Translations under genes and position numbers: made by a program | The notes under the pieces: generated by a model | Told to the model about the DNA's origin: nothing | The model's input: the letters and a program-made list of their open reading frames with translations, nothing else | The model's database searches: none | Source: Armigeres subalbatus | Lineage: Eukaryota > Arthropoda > Insecta > Diptera > Culicidae | Direction of reading: 5' to 3' | Assembly (NCBI RefSeq): GCF_024139115.2 | Contig: NC_085140.1 | Location: 29,003,806-29,067,805, forward strand | Length of the DNA: 64,000 nt | Part shown: piece by piece, positions 41,846-55,489 of the stretch | Layout: the number at the start of each line of letters is the position of its first letter | How positions within the stretch are numbered: the first letter of the stretch is position 1

Positions 41846-44730
41846 CCTTCAATTAGAGGTGTGCGCCGGTCCGATATTCGTCGGCGGCGGTGTTTGTCAG
41901 AATTTTGGTCGGCGGCAGCGGCGTGAATCGGCGTGGCGATCAATTCGCTGAACAATCAGGTGCACTTCTATTTTGACGTCGTCTGACAATTGTTTGCCGT
42001 CTAGAATGCGTCGCAGTTATCGAACGACATTCGCTAACTGAAGAGAAAACATGTTGCAGTTATCTAACGACTAGTGTATTGTCCATAAGAAATTCCATTG
42101 GCCAAACTGGTAATTTGGCTGAAAAAGACGTTTTCCCTAACAGGTTGTTTGGCCGAATAGGTCGTCGGCCCATAAATGCTGTTTGGCCGAAATGGTCGAT
42201 TGACAGAATGGATCATTTGTCCGAAAACATCGTTTAGGCCAAATGTCAATAACCGAACGGGTAATTTAATCCATAATAAATCCATAATAATTGGAATACA
42301 TTTTTAGGCCAAATGACAATGTTTACCAAACGGCATTTTTGGTCATATGATCTATATTCGGTCAAATGACCTTTTCATCCGAACAGCATATTCAGCCAAA
42401 TGACCTGTTAGATTAAACAACTTTGTAAACTTTGTCCGGCCAAATTTTCCTCCTGGCTGTACATTGCTTTCGGCCAAACTACATTTTCGGTCAAACCAGT
42501 TTTGCCCTGATAATAGTTTCCGTTAAACGTTTAGTTTTGCGAAATGTTACCTGGTTGTATATCTTTTGGCCTAAAGGCCAGTATCGACTTAAAAATAGAG
42601 AGGCCACGGAATCTTGTTCAATGGTCAATTGACAAAAAGACCATTTCGCCAAACAAACGGCTATTTTTGACCATTTTACCCGCTCAGTACGAGAAATAAA
42701 AAATTTCTGAAGAAATAAAAAAAGCCTCAAAAATTCCGAGCATTTTCCCGATGTTTTAAAGTTGGCTATGCCAAACAAGCCGTTTAGTGATAAACCTCTC
42801 CCTGCCAAAAAATCAGTCTAGTAAAGGATAAAAAAAAACTAACCGTTTTAATTAATCTAGATGGGGGAAGTCAACGTTAAAAAATCTCTTTTACCAGGCA
42901 CAATTTTCTGTGTGAATTTCAAAGATTACTCAACAGAAACTTGAAAGGAACTTTCCGTGGATATTCCGAATATTTTCTTGTAGAAATTTGGAACAACTTC
43001 CTGTGAAAACTCTGAAAGGATTCTCATGTAAATCTCATACAATTTTCCTTGGTAAATCCAAAGAGCTCCTCTTGGTATTTGGAATTTGTTCTCGAAACTT
43101 GAAAGTAGTTCCCGTGGAAAATCTGAAAATAATTTTCAAATGAATAGTCTGGAAAAACTGGAAATCTTTCATAAAAATTTTGAGGCGAAATTCAAAAGAT
43201 TCTCCCGTCATTGTCTTGAAAATATCCAAAACTAGTCAAACACTCTTTTCCGGGAGAATGGGACTACCCACAAAAGGAGTAAAATTTGATGCATAAAAAG
43301 AATAAGTTTTACACACTTTTCCTGTTTTTATGTATAAATGTTAATCATTTGTGAATATAAGATAAGTCATAATTGTGCATAATATTTATTCCTTTTTGTC
43401 CCATTCTCCCACGAAAGAGCGTACTTTGAAGTCATAATTGAATACTTTATAGTCAAAAGAACATACTTCAAAGTCTTTTGTGTGTAAACTTTTTTAGCAG
43501 TGTAGTGGATGGCAGCGTAGCCCTCTAGATCGATTTCAGTTCGAGCTTGATGGTTTTCTTCAGAACTCATAGAAACGTATTATTTTTACATTTGTTCAAC
43601 TTTCCCAGCGAAAAGTTCTATCTTTTCATTTATATAAACACAGCTGATCCCAAGACGAATCGATTAGTGAGGAAATCCTGCAAATCGGTCCATTCGTTCA
43701 TGTGTTATACTGCCTTAAAGGAAATGTAAATTAAATTTTATATATAGAGAAGATGATCAACTCAGCCAAACGACACTTTCAACCGTATGTCCATTTCGGC
43801 CAAATGGCCCTTTCGACCAAACGACTATTTCGACCGAAGGACATATTCACGATTTTTTCAGCCAAAGGAATTGGTCGACCATATGACATTCTGGGCCAAC
43901 TAACTTTACGTTAGATATCCTAGCAAAGTCTGAAAACATAATGAGATCATATAGAAAACATATTTTGATTTTGACATCAAATTGATTCATAATTTGTTTT
44001 CAAATAAATCATCATGGTTGATTACATATTTTGATCACATTTTGCTGTAAATTACTAAATTGAATGATATGACATCAAGAAGCGTACTTATTTTGATATT
44101 GGAAAACAATATCAAAATTAGTTTTCGATTTGCTCTCATCGGCAGCAGGAATAGTTTTTGATTGGATGTCACAGTAAGATATCTCTGCTATTACGTTTTG
44201 TTATTTTAACCGTTGAAACGACCAAAAAGATATCAAATCCAGTACACATAATCGATGATTTCACAACATTAAAACAAGTTATCGATTTGCTCTAAAGATT
44301 TGCTCGGATAGGTTTCTACCAAATAGTCTTTTCGGTTAAACGACATATTCGGCAAAACAACTTTCAGTCTTGTGGCTTTCTGCCGAACGACTCTTTTCTG
44401 TTCAAAAATTCAATTTAAATTAGATTTTATTTTGAATTTCAACGGGAACTCTTCGCAATTTTCACGCTTAGTATTTACGGAGAGCTTTTCAACATTTAAC
44501 AAGATATTGTATGGAATTTTCATGGAATCTTCACGAAAAATTTTCTGGAGTTTCAACGTGATGTTGTAAAGATCTATCAAAAAATGATGCGGAAATTGCA
44601 CTAAATCTTTGGAGTTTCCACTAAAATTTTGAATCGGCGTGGAAAATTATAGATCAGCGGCGTGACAAATTTTAAACGGCGGCGCGCCGATGCAAAAATG
44701 TCGGCGGCGGCGCACACCTCTACCTTCAAT
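41846..44730. mobile_element. Non-autonomous hAT-like element, perfect 8-bp target duplication
   Basis: The element is 41854-44722 (2,869 bp). Both ends begin TAGAGGTGTGCGCCG and continue into CGGCGG-rich subterminal sequence. CCTTCAAT flanks it exactly on both sides (41846-41853 and 44723-44730). TAGAG ends with an 8-bp duplication are characteristic of hAT. Inside are degenerate 16-18 bp units around GGCCGAAATGGTC, direct and inverted (42090-42700 and 43750-44390), a small inverted-repeat MITE at about 43235-43430, and a dispersed repeat at 43505-43745. No transposase frame. Confidence 0.85.
43505..43745 (+). repeat. Dispersed repeat shared with 53598
   Basis: 'GCCCTCTAGATCGATTT', 'GATGGTTTTCTTCAGAACTC', 'ATCGATTAGTGAGG' and 'TTTTATATATAGAGA' occur in the same order at 53610-53785. 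Two copies of a retroposon-like 3' end of unknown family. Confidence 0.6.
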
Positions 44731-45320
44731 ACCTGGTACTGCCCCACGAACTCCCTTGTAATTGGTGCTAGTCGACGGCATAAAATTTGGGAGAGTACCT
44801 TGTAGGCGGCGTTCAGCAATGTGATTGCGCGGTAGTTGCTACAATCCAGTTTATCGCCCTTTTTGTAGATGCGACACACGACATCTTCAATCCACTTTTG
44901 CGGCAAAACTTTTCCTCCCAAATCTTGGTTATGACCCAGTGCAGTGCTCTAGCCAGTACCTCGCCACGGTGTTTAAATAGCTCTCCTGGTAGTTCGTCAA
45001 CCCCAGGGGCTTTGTTGATCTTCAGTCGGCCAATCTTCTCCTAGATTTCCTGGAGATCCGGAACCGGTAAAATTATGTCCTGTGAGCATACTCCCAGGTT
45101 CATCACCATACCGTTCTTCGTAGTGCTGCCGCCACTTTTGGATCACCCCTCGCTTGTTCTTAAGAAAGTTCCCGTTTATGTCCTTACACATATCATGCTG
45201 TGGCACGTGGCCCTTACGTGAACAGTTCAACTTCTCATAAAACTTTCGTGTGTTATTAACGCGGTATAGATGCTCTTTGCTATAGTTGCTATAGTTGTCT
45301 CTTCACGGTCTCGATTAATG
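44731..45320 (-). pseudogene. LINE fragment: linker and start of reverse transcriptase
   Basis: On the minus strand it reads from 'VNNTRKFYEKLNCSRKGHVP' (about 45270-45215) through 'KNKRGVIQKWRQHYEERYGD', 'NKAPGVDELPGELFKH' and 'YRAITLLNAAYKVLSQIL' to 'FVGQYQ', where it ends beside the hAT-like target site. It contains a stop codon near 45045 and a frame change near 44930. The same RT segment occurs in the copy at 62153-64000, so both belong to one family. Inactive. Confidence 0.85.
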
Positions 45321-47023
45321 TACAAAAACATATATTATAAAAACTTTTGCATTTTTTTAATAGGCCATACTGTAAGAAGATTATGAAAACAATCACATAC
45401 GAAAGGTCTAAAATAGCACTTTAGGTAGTTATTTTTCATTTGTTTCATTAATATACATTTACTGAATTCATAAACATCGCTGCCAAACTTCAGAAGGCAA
45501 TGACCGTACAGTCCAAATTTCAATAACATACAATGGGACCAAATGTCCGATCGAATGCAACTTTTTTGTAGTTTTTATTAAAAAGACATCAAGCTAGAGA
45601 CTGGCTTCCCAACAAACAACGACAAGCTACAAATAAGCATCTAAGTCGAATTATTGTTTATTTGTAATCTTCATAGCTGAATAAAATGGATGCTGAATAA
45701 TTCGCTAGACAGATTTCATGTCAGCATTTGATCCAACGAATATTCGACTTGGCCTATTATTTGTATTTGTTTACCACCTTCATTTGAGGTCGAATTAACG
45801 TTTTAGTTTTATCACATTTCAGCACAATGTGCTGAACTAATGATTTTCAAAATTCTCTGTTCGACTATGATGTGATGCTTCAAAAGGGTGGTCGGATTGA
45901 GTTTGAAGAGTAGATTAATAAGCAAGAATTAGACAACCTTCTTAACCGTTGTCCTTCTTAACCATTGGATTTCACCTTTACCGGATCTATCGCACAGTGG
46001 GAGAAAATATGATAATAGTTTATGCTTTTTCCGTTTGAAAGAAAATCGTGATGGCTTGAATTGATGATATTTGAATAGGAAAATAATAATTTATTTTCAA
46101 GACATTGTTGGATTCATTGTCAAGAACACTCAGGCTTTTTATATTCGTGGGGCAATGCATAATTGTTTCTTGATACTTAATTTATTCCTGAGCTAGGATA
46201 AAGCTGTTGGAGATTAAAACGAACAAAATTGCTGGTGCAATGAAGAAAATTCATGCAGTTGTTGTAAAGTAGAAAAGGAAACGAACACAAACAAATTCAT
46301 TAAAAAAAATCGACCATATTGCATGTCTGTTACAGATTTCCTATGTACTAGTTGTTTTTTATATGTAAATAAATGTCGATATGTTTTTATTTACTCGCTG
46401 CATGTGTGGTATTGATGGCAGAATAATATTGCAACCGGTTATTCAGAGTACCCGAGAAAGGTCGAACATAAATTCATTAAATTTTCATAAACCCCATCAT
46501 TGGAGACGAATTTTATTTTATCGTTTTGACATTATTTTCTTATATTTTTTCCCAGTGTTGAATGGTCATGACTGGCTGAACAATGGTTGAAATAAAAATC
46601 TTGTACAGTTATTAACAAACTGTAGTTTGACAGATTGACTTGTTGATTAAGAGTCCAATAATGATTCGTATTCAGCCATACGATTATTTATGTTTTGCAT
46701 TGAGTAAGCCATAACTTACAAATCAAGGATGGCGATGATGGCAACGTTACCGGCGGATGATCAAATGTCAGCAGTTCGAGACCCGATTTATGTAAATTTT
46801 AAAATGATTATATGAAAATAGCAATTGCAATACGTTCAATGGAGATCTTGATCATGTTACTTCTCAATGCGTTATTATTTTCGAAGAATTTACATGTAGC
46901 TGAATTAAGGCTAAGTAAAATGCTTATTAAAGGTTTAACGAATCAGGTAATAAAGTTGTTTTTCAAAATGAGATGTTGTAGCTGTATAACTTCTCCAAAA
47001 TTGTGTGAACAAAGCCTGAACAG
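45321..47023. other. Non-coding stretch
   Basis: AT-rich, no domain-bearing frame and no repeat recognised elsewhere in the window. Confidence 0.4.
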
Positions 47024-47412
47024 AAGTTGTGATAAAACCCCCACCAAGCCCTTGTCAGTCGCCTGAGGTGCAGCCTAAACGGTGGCGTTTTGGGGTGCGC
47101 GTCTCACCGACACGGGCTGCCCGATGACGACTGACAAATTGTTCTTCTCGGAGGCATACCTCCAACGTACCCGGATAAGCGGCAACCGAACAATGCAACG
47201 AGCAATTGGATACACGATACGGACAAAAGGACACAATGGACTCACGATGAGATGGACCCGGCAATGATAACAACAACGAATGTCTAAAAATAGATTCTGT
47301 GTGGATTCTGTACAGCAGAATACCACAGTAGATGACGGCACAGTAGCGGTTAAGAAACACAGAGTGCCTACCAAATAAAGAAATGAATAAAAAAAAAAAA
47401 GTTGTGATAAAA
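47024..47412 (+). mobile_element. Poly-A retroposon with 14-bp target duplication
   Basis: AAGTTGTGATAAAA occurs exactly at 47024-47037 and at 47399-47412. Between them lies about 361 bp that is more GC-rich than the surroundings and ends in AATAAAGAAATGAATAAA plus a poly-A run. This is the product of target-primed reverse transcription. No tRNA-like head is evident. A plus frame at 47082-47267 (61 aa) and minus frames of 99-123 aa have no recognisable domain. It could be a SINE, a 5'-truncated LINE or a processed pseudogene fragment. Confidence 0.75.
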
Positions 47413-48170
47413 AATAATACAGACATAATTCAACACAGTGCTGAACTGAATCATCACACTGATGTTAGTTAAACTAGTGAATGTTTGTTGGGTTGTCTTT
47501 GATTGCAATTTGTTGCACGTAAATCGGTCTATGCTTAGTTGCAGAAAGTGTGTATGTATATAATGGCTAGACATGCCTAAATAAACAAAAAAAGACAAAA
47601 ACTTTAATATTCCAATCAAATATGTCAAAATAATTTTAAAAAACAGCCTAAAAATGTCCTCAAGATGAATTAGTTGATAACTACAGCGATATTGAACTAT
47701 TTGTCAATAAAACAAGGGTGCATAACCGAACCAATAAAGGTCCCCACAACCAAGTTTCGCAGCCTTTTTGGAAAGTGATGAAACAAATTTTAGCTTAGCT
47801 TAGCTTTATTAACTGTACCCATCGTAGTTGCCAGTCGTGATTGGCCGAGAAACAACAAATAATGCACAGCTGACCAATTGAATAGTTTTCTCGGGACTAG
47901 AAAGCTATTCTCACTGTACATGCTTCGGAGTTTCTTTAATTCAAGACCAATAACGATGCCGGCCACGTCCTCACAGTCAATTTGGATAAGGGGAGGAAAA
48001 TTAGTTCGACACCTCTGCATCTCCATGAGCGCACTGGAAAGGGATAGTATGTTAGTTAGGAAGGAAATATATTGGAAATCGCCTTGTTAAGCGACTAATT
48101 ATTTCATTTGAACGACGCCATATTCATGATGATACAAAAACGGAAAATCAACACATGTCTTAGGTATTTT
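47413..48170. other. Non-coding stretch
   Basis: 'TTAGCTTAGCTTTATTAACTG' near 47792 resembles a common culicid repeat word. No gene is supported. Confidence 0.35.
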
Positions 48171-48176
48171 CCCGAA

Positions 48177-48243
48177 GACTAATTCCATATCCTAACTACT
48201 TCGTGTTAGTAGTCACGAAGTAGTTAGGATATCGAATTAGTCA
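48177..48243. repeat. Perfect-arm hairpin
   Basis: ATATCCTAACTACTTCGTG pairs with CACGAAGTAGTTAGGATAT around a 7-bp centre (TTAGTAG). The outer 'GACTAATTC' and 'GAATTAGTC' also pair. About 67 bp. May be a very short MITE or a structured element. Confidence 0.7.
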
Positions 48244-48386
48244 CAAAACACGCACTGCACAACGCTTGCTCGATAGCTACTCCGAAAAAACACGCATTGA
48301 ACTGATTAACTATTTCTTTTCTTTAATTCTATAAATTTCTCTATATTTCTTTTAACTTTCGTGCACACACATACGAATATATACCA

Positions 48387-49338
48387 TTTAGTCGAATGGC
48401 ATTTGGTCGCAAGGACACTACGTCGAGGTCGAATAGACGTTTAGTCGAAGGGACATTTAGTCGAAAATGAATTTTTAATCCTCTTGAGAAGTAGGACATT
48501 TGGTCGAAAGGACACTACGTCGAATGGAAATTTGGTCGAATCGAAATCAGATTTTAGAATAAAGAATCTTCGTACATTTGCAAATACAGCAAATTTTCGA
48601 ATTAATAAAATCTTGGTACATTTAGTCTAATGTTTTTCCATCAAATGAATATTTAAAGAAAAAAAGAACTTTTAGTCAAAAATAAATGATTTATTGTGGT
48701 GTTTCTGAAAGAACGATGGGTTTATAAAAAGAATAGATAATACGAAAACGGTGAATGTTCCGAGAGCATGACATGACGTCGAATAGACATTAGGTCATAT
48801 GGTCAAAATTAAAATTTCGGCCAATAATTAATGAATTATGGTTGGAAAACAATTTTATACTGAACTAATTATTTTATAAATATTGAGTTTTCTTTCACTC
48901 AATATTTATACAATAATTAGTTCAGTATAAAATTGTTTTCCAACCATAATCAATGTATCAATGTAAAGAATAAGAAAACCTTACGTCCTTTCGACGAAAT
49001 GTCATTCGACTGAATATCGAAGCCAAAGCCGACTACGATGAAGTATTGACAAAATAACATTGATATCATTGGTTTTTGAGCATGTGCTGAAAAATAGAAT
49101 ACAGGGTATTTCACCTAATATTTTGCTATTTCTGTAGGTTTTCATTTTTTCTATAATCCACCAATGTATCTGATGGATTATTTATTCAATTTTAACCAAA
49201 AATCTATTGACGAATTATCCATTTGAATAATTACCTATTACCGACTAAATGTCCATTCGACTAAATGTCCCTTCTATCAAATGTCCTTTCGACTAAATGT
49301 CATTTGACTAAACGCTATTCGACAAAATTTCATTCCCA
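48387..49338. mobile_element. Foldback element built of GGACATTTGGTCGAAA units
   Basis: The left arm (48390-48540) repeats 16-bp units such as GGACATTTAGTCGAAA. The right arm (49230-49335) has them inverted (TTTCGACTAAATGTC). A separate palindrome at about 48838-48953 forms the centre ('TTGGAAAACAATTTTATACT' and its inverse). About 950 bp, no transposase. Confidence 0.75.
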
Positions 49339-52206
49339 TATACATACAGACAAGTATTTTCTCATTTTGTCGAGTTGAGTAGGATTGGTATATGGGTCTA
49401 CAGAACTTCAATAAAAAAGCTTAATATTGGAGTAAATTATGATCCTTCCGACACAAATTTTTGTATGATACCAAATTATTGTAGTGTTAGACGAAGTAAG
49501 AAGCCAAGTAGAGAATTGGAAAAAGCGAAGTTGAAATCAAACAAAATCGTTCAACCAAGTATTACGCTCAACGCATATAGTTTTATTACAGGCGTGAATC
49601 ATCATAAAGCAAACATCACCCTTTGAAACTGTTTTCCAAACTGTTTCATATTATTTGGATACAAAAAATAGCACAACTTTGAAATGTATTAAGAGTACCA
49701 ATAATGTGCACATAATACACCCCGATCACGGCCATTAAATATTCAATTCAAATGTGAACAGATGACTAGCGCTAGCAAACAAAAACAAATTAATTTCACT
49801 ATCGACGGTGCACACGAAGTTAGTCGATATCATCTATCACCAGCACAGTTCAAGCACACAAAATTTCTATAATTTCCCTTCCCTCCCGAGGCTGACGAAT
49901 CACGTTAAACTTGGGCCGATTCCAGTTCGTAGGAATACAAATTTTTGTTTTCCTACCATCGTTCACACATTCAACATGACGCGACGCGACGAAGAGAGTG
50001 ATCTGAGAAAAGCATCACCTTGATGATGTCGGGAATTTTTCACACCTTCCAACAGACGACGACACCAACGACCATCCGCCTCCATGTTGACTGTAGGTAG
50101 GCGCTTGGCGTGGCCATGGTAGACGTGAAACGTTGTTAGTAGGTGGGTAGGTGTCACACTTGACCGTCAATCTCCCACGCTGCGATACCATGCGGCACAG
50201 AAATAAATCTGAAGATACATGGTACCGAGTAGGCTCATAGTTGAAAGATGAACTATGACCCACATTCTACAATATTAAACCACAATTTTTGGCATATACG
50301 TGCATGGTATGTTTTTGAAGTGGTGAAAAAAAATGCTCAAAATATTTAAATCATGCGACTTTGATTGAAGATCTTGCTTAGTCGATGCTTGCACGATCTC
50401 TGAGAGTTTTCGAGAATGTTGTATTCAATTTCATAATACTGACATCACGAACCATTACGCAGTACTGTCATAAAACTGTCAAATTAACTTTCGCTAACGG
50501 TATATTGATGCTGAAAAATCCCGGCTAATTCTCAGCCACCAAACCGTTTCCTCATCCATATGCTGTTGTCGGTCAGCGGCATCGCTAATTTTCTAAACCA
50601 TAACCGCTACCACAGGCTAAAACCAACATGAATTCATGCTACCCGGCTTCAATCCCGACAATATTGAACCACTACTACAAGCGCCAAGACCGCGGGCACA
50701 CGAACGCGGAAAATTTCAGCTTCATTATCGACGGATAAAGTCTAATTTTAGTATGTTTGCATTCAACCAAACGCTTCAAAGAATATCGACAGGCACGATG
50801 GTAATGGCGTTGATGGTTGTCGGCTTGTCCTAAATTAGCAGTGTGAAATATTTTGTACGAAAACTCATTAGAAGCAGCGATATTTGACAAATAATTAATA
50901 CTTTCTGAAATTGAGTTTATTGATGCAAAGTGAAACGTTTCTGGAAACACATAGCCAAAAGTGTTGTGAAAAATGAACATTCAAAGTTCAACAACAGTTT
51001 TACAACTGTTTCATACTGTCATTTAAATCTATTTAGATTATAATGCCTAAAATTGTGTAGGAAAATAAATTTGAAATTACTAAACGTCAAATTCACAACA
51101 ATCGCAATTACAATGAACTTGAACAAGAAGCAACAATAAAAAAGATTGACAATTTAAAAGGGACAGAATGAACGAAAGAAAAAACAGGATTTAAAATATC
51201 ATGCAAAAAGTGTGAATGCCAATAAAAATATATATTTTCTTTAAAAAAGTTCCGAACTCTCTTCAAATCATAGCAATTCATGAAAACAAGCTTATCAAAC
51301 ATGCAGACAAGTGCGAAAAAAAAGAATCGTATAGGCAGCCCCACCGAGAGTGAGAAAATGCTTCGTTCTCGATTCTCATTGGGGAGCATATTTTTACCAC
51401 GGTTCACGGTTAAAATAATACTCAAAACTATCAACACATACTGAAGTTTAGGTAATAATGCCAAGCAAATCTTTGTTTGACTTCCTGTGTGTCCGACTAG
51501 CAACTTGGTAAGCGACGGATTAACAGACTGAAAATGTACTCATTTTTTTCTTGCTTTTTGGAATTTAGGAAGTAAAATGAATTGTGCGATAATAAATGTG
51601 TTATATAGGGTTATTAACTTGATTTTGACTCCCACATATTTTGGACCCTCCTGGGAATATTTTCATAATTTCTGAACTAAAATCAATGCCACTGCAAATA
51701 GCGTCACTGACTAAATAAGATTGTTCTACATTTGTTAGACTAAGTACTGTATCGAAAATAAGTTGTAACATTTAAACTGTTACTACTGAAACTAATAAAA
51801 GTATTTATTTGAGAATAGATCCATTCGAAGTATTAATCTGCCAAGATTCAAATCAAGACTTGTTTATTTGTTAAAAAATGATTATTTCGGGACTGATTTG
51901 CGATTTGGGCGTAACTTATTTCCGTAGAACGCAAGCGTTTTCCTCCAAAACTAGCTCTATCATGAAACGCTAAAAAGTAAATTTGTTTTACTATTAATCT
52001 TCTCGCATTAGATTAGTAACTATTACCGTGTGAAAATCGTCTAAATTATCGAAAAAAAATCTCCAGCTAGACACATGTAGCGCTCCTAGCGGACAGCAGC
52101 AGAACATGCATTTACAAGTTCAAACCACGGTACATTTTAGTTCAAACCATGATCCGTTTTTACCTTGTATAAATGTTACTATTTTAACTATTTAAAACCG
52201 TTTCTC
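49339..52206. other. Non-coding stretch
   Basis: No repeat shared with the rest of the window and no domain-bearing ORF. 49800-50800 is somewhat GC-richer and could contain regulatory sequence, but nothing specific is identifiable. Confidence 0.4.
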
Positions 52207-52445
52207 AATTCAAGACAAAATTTTCAAAACGACTTATCTGCTTTTGTAAACAAAGATTCAAACGACGATTTGACGAATCTGATAGAATTCCCACGCAAAC
52301 CAACACCATCAATAGGTAGGTGAAGGTTTCCGCTACCTGTTGATGGTGTTGGTTTGCGTGGGCGAGCTATCAGATTCGTGAAATCGTCGTTTGAATCTTC
52401 GTTTACAAAAGCAGATAAGTCGTTTTATAATTTTTGTCTTGAATT
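52207..52445. mobile_element. m4bp-type MITE copy 2 (231 bp, AATT duplication)
   Basis: The element is 52211-52441 with ends CAAGACAAAATTTTCAAAAC and their inverse (one indel in the right arm). AATT flanks it on both sides. Most of it pairs with itself. Close relative of 19775-20007. Confidence 0.8.
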
Positions 52446-55400
52446 GTACGATGACGTCAATCGATTACAGATAAAAATGGCTATCGTTTAATATATTGAT
52501 CTCACTCCTGTGTCATGAAATGCAAGCTTTTTTAAATTGTTTCACTGGTGGGGGAAAGTTAGCGCAAATTCCGGACGTTTTTGAATCGCTCAATTTGAAT
52601 ACTTAAACAATATGTACGAAAGCTTAAATGAACTCTATCACTTCCAGTATACCTAAATATGTCATTCATACTGTTTTAGGTTCATTTCCTGCCAATGAGA
52701 TGATAATTTCATCTGATTTCAAAATGGTTCAAACTATGTTACGCTTTTCACTAGTTCAAGCCATGATTGGATGCCTTAAAACCTCGGGATGACCCGAATT
52801 GGGAACCAAAAAACTGGACCAATCGAGTTCTGATTTGGCGAAAAAGGCTAAATGTTGGAATAATGCAGTTTTTGTGAAATATTTTGTTTTGTCGTAAAGA
52901 TAAACAACAAAACTTGAAATATGTTGTCAAACTTTTTCTTGCTTGTTTCAATTTATTCATTTTTTGGAAACATATGTGTTTATAACTTACTAGCCGAATC
53001 TGCCCGATCCTAGGAAAGGATGTGACAATTCAATTGAGACTGCCTTGTTGTTTTTTAGACGGTTGATCTAACGAGGTGGTCGCCAGTGCAGCCAAATTAG
53101 TTTGGTACAAAATCTTGAAAATATCATGTATCAAAACTTGATGTTTTTCTTTCCGTTCCATCCATTATTTATGTAAGAGAAGCGAAAGACTAACAGAAAG
53201 AAGGTTTTCGCTCATTAAAACAGAGTTTTAGTTCTAAAATGATGAATTATAATGCCTGAAATCAACAGTTTTAAATCTATACAACCCTTGAGAATAATTT
53301 ATATGGCGTTTGCAGTTCAATATAAATTAATTTTATGCCCAAAAACTCGAACTCAAACATTCACGTGTATTTCTTAATATCAGTTTTACAAACCAGCAAC
53401 ACGGCCAAACTAACAACATTCTGCCCTACGAAAAACGCGTCGCCGCCAATCGAAGTAATCGATTGTCATTTCCAACCAATCAGCAACCGGTACGATTATG
53501 ACAGAAAATTATTATAATTATTACTACTTGACGCATCCTATCCTATGCCCGATCTTGCTCATGTTCTTTTTATTTCGGCCTAAATGTCAATCATTTAGTT
53601 GATTGCAGCATCGCCCTCTAGATCGACTTTAGTTTGAGCCTGATGGTTTTCTTCAGAACTCATGAATGCGTATAGAATATACAAGCCGTATCGATTAGTG
53701 AGGGAATCTTCCTAATCGATCCATCCGTTCGTGAGTTATATTGCCTCAAAGTAAATGTGAACTCATTTTTATTTATAGAGATTTTCGATTCAGTCCTTTG
53801 TTTCATATGCTTAAATAGCGATATTTAAAAAGAATTTTCCAAAAATAATTTTTTTTTAATAAATAAAAACATTCGTTGCGCCTGCATCGATGAACATCTC
53901 AGAACTTACACAATAAATTCACGTCGTAATTGTGAATTTGAAACGAAGGAAGGTTCTCATTTATGCTAGCCAATTCGACTTTGAACGAAAAGATTAAGGA
54001 TGTCCATATTGTGTACAATTGGGGTCCAAAATATGTTTCAATGTCTAGAATAAAAAATATTTGCATTTAAAAAAGTTGCCTTTTTAAGATGAAACTGTCT
54101 AGAATCCAAATAATTTTCGACTCGCATTTTCTGAGGCACCAACAATGGATGCTTTGAAACGTAGCGCATTGCAAGCAACGAATAACTGTCATCTTTTTAT
54201 TTTAACTTTGCAGCCAGCACAGAAAAAAAATGACAGCTGATCGTTGCTTCATTGTCGAAAGTGTTTTTCTTGAAAACGCGAGGTGGAGTAAAATTGGATC
54301 CCGAAAAGCTTGTCCTTAAGCGAATAATCAACAACTGAAACCCATTTCGAATTTCTGTTTCATAAATAAGGCTTCTATGAAATGGTGTGGTTCCGCTTGT
54401 ATCAAACGTATCATTTGATATAGATAAGCAGATATCACTGCTAGAGGTCCAAAATCGGACAATTACTCTAATCATGAGTCTCAAAACCCGTTTAGAAAAA
54501 CTGCATAATTACCAAATCCTATGTAAAAAAATTGCGCGAAAAATCACCGCTTTCAAACCGGTCACAGCATTATAGCACACTACCATGGGCTGGACGCTTA
54601 ATGGAATGATTCAATGTAGACCCATATCATAAGTAGCTGAAATAACGGAAAACACATTGCTTTTCCTAAGAGTATTATTGAGGTTTCCAATCACTGACTG
54701 CCTTGTCTAGTCGTCTGATAAGAATGATTGCTGAGCCAAATTTGATGGTCGAAAAATACGTTTGAGCGTTTCAATGTTTAGCTTAAAAGGGGAAGCCTAC
54801 TCATGATACTCAACAATTTGTAAGTAAGAGTCTAAGATTCTCACACAAGTCGTTTTGCGCGAAAAACGATCATTCAATTCTTATAACTGTTGCTAAGGAA
54901 GCGAAAAATTGAAACATCTTGTGTATGACTTCGTACGTTAATTCTTCATCAATAATTTGGTTTCTGACCTGAATGACAAATGTTCGGTTAAAAGGTCAAA
55001 AATTAAATAAATAAATAATTTGGTTTTCATGCCATGTGTGCAAAGCAGGAGAACAAATAAAACTATGCAGCTTGATTCATTGATATATTTTTGGTAAAAA
55101 ATAAGTTTTATGAATCAATTCACATGAAATTGTGCGTAGTTTGCACTTGTGTGAGATCACTTGGAGGAACGACAGTTGTGTCCGGTTAACCATAAGCGTT
55201 AATAATTAAGTGTGTGTTTACTACGGTTTACAGGATTCTTTTCCAATAAAACCAAGTATACTTATCGGTAAGTATAAGAAAATGTTTCCTAATTGAGATG
55301 ATGTGCAATAGATCTGATCAAATTTTAAAAAGTGTGATGAAATCGACCGGTCAACTGGTATTCACAATTCTTATGCCAAGATACACTTCTGGTGGAAATT

Positions 55401-55485
55401 TCAGCTCATTTGGTTGAAATTGAATTAGTGTTTTTGGCATGATGTTGCCCTTAAAAAATCATAACTCTGAGTGGGATGAACGAAA
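52446..55485. other. Non-coding stretch with one dispersed repeat
   Basis: 53598-53785 is the second copy of the repeat at 43505-43745. Otherwise no repeat or gene is recognised. ORFs of 60-95 aa at 53335 and 54197-54575 lack domains. Confidence 0.45.
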
Positions 55486-55489
55486 TTCA

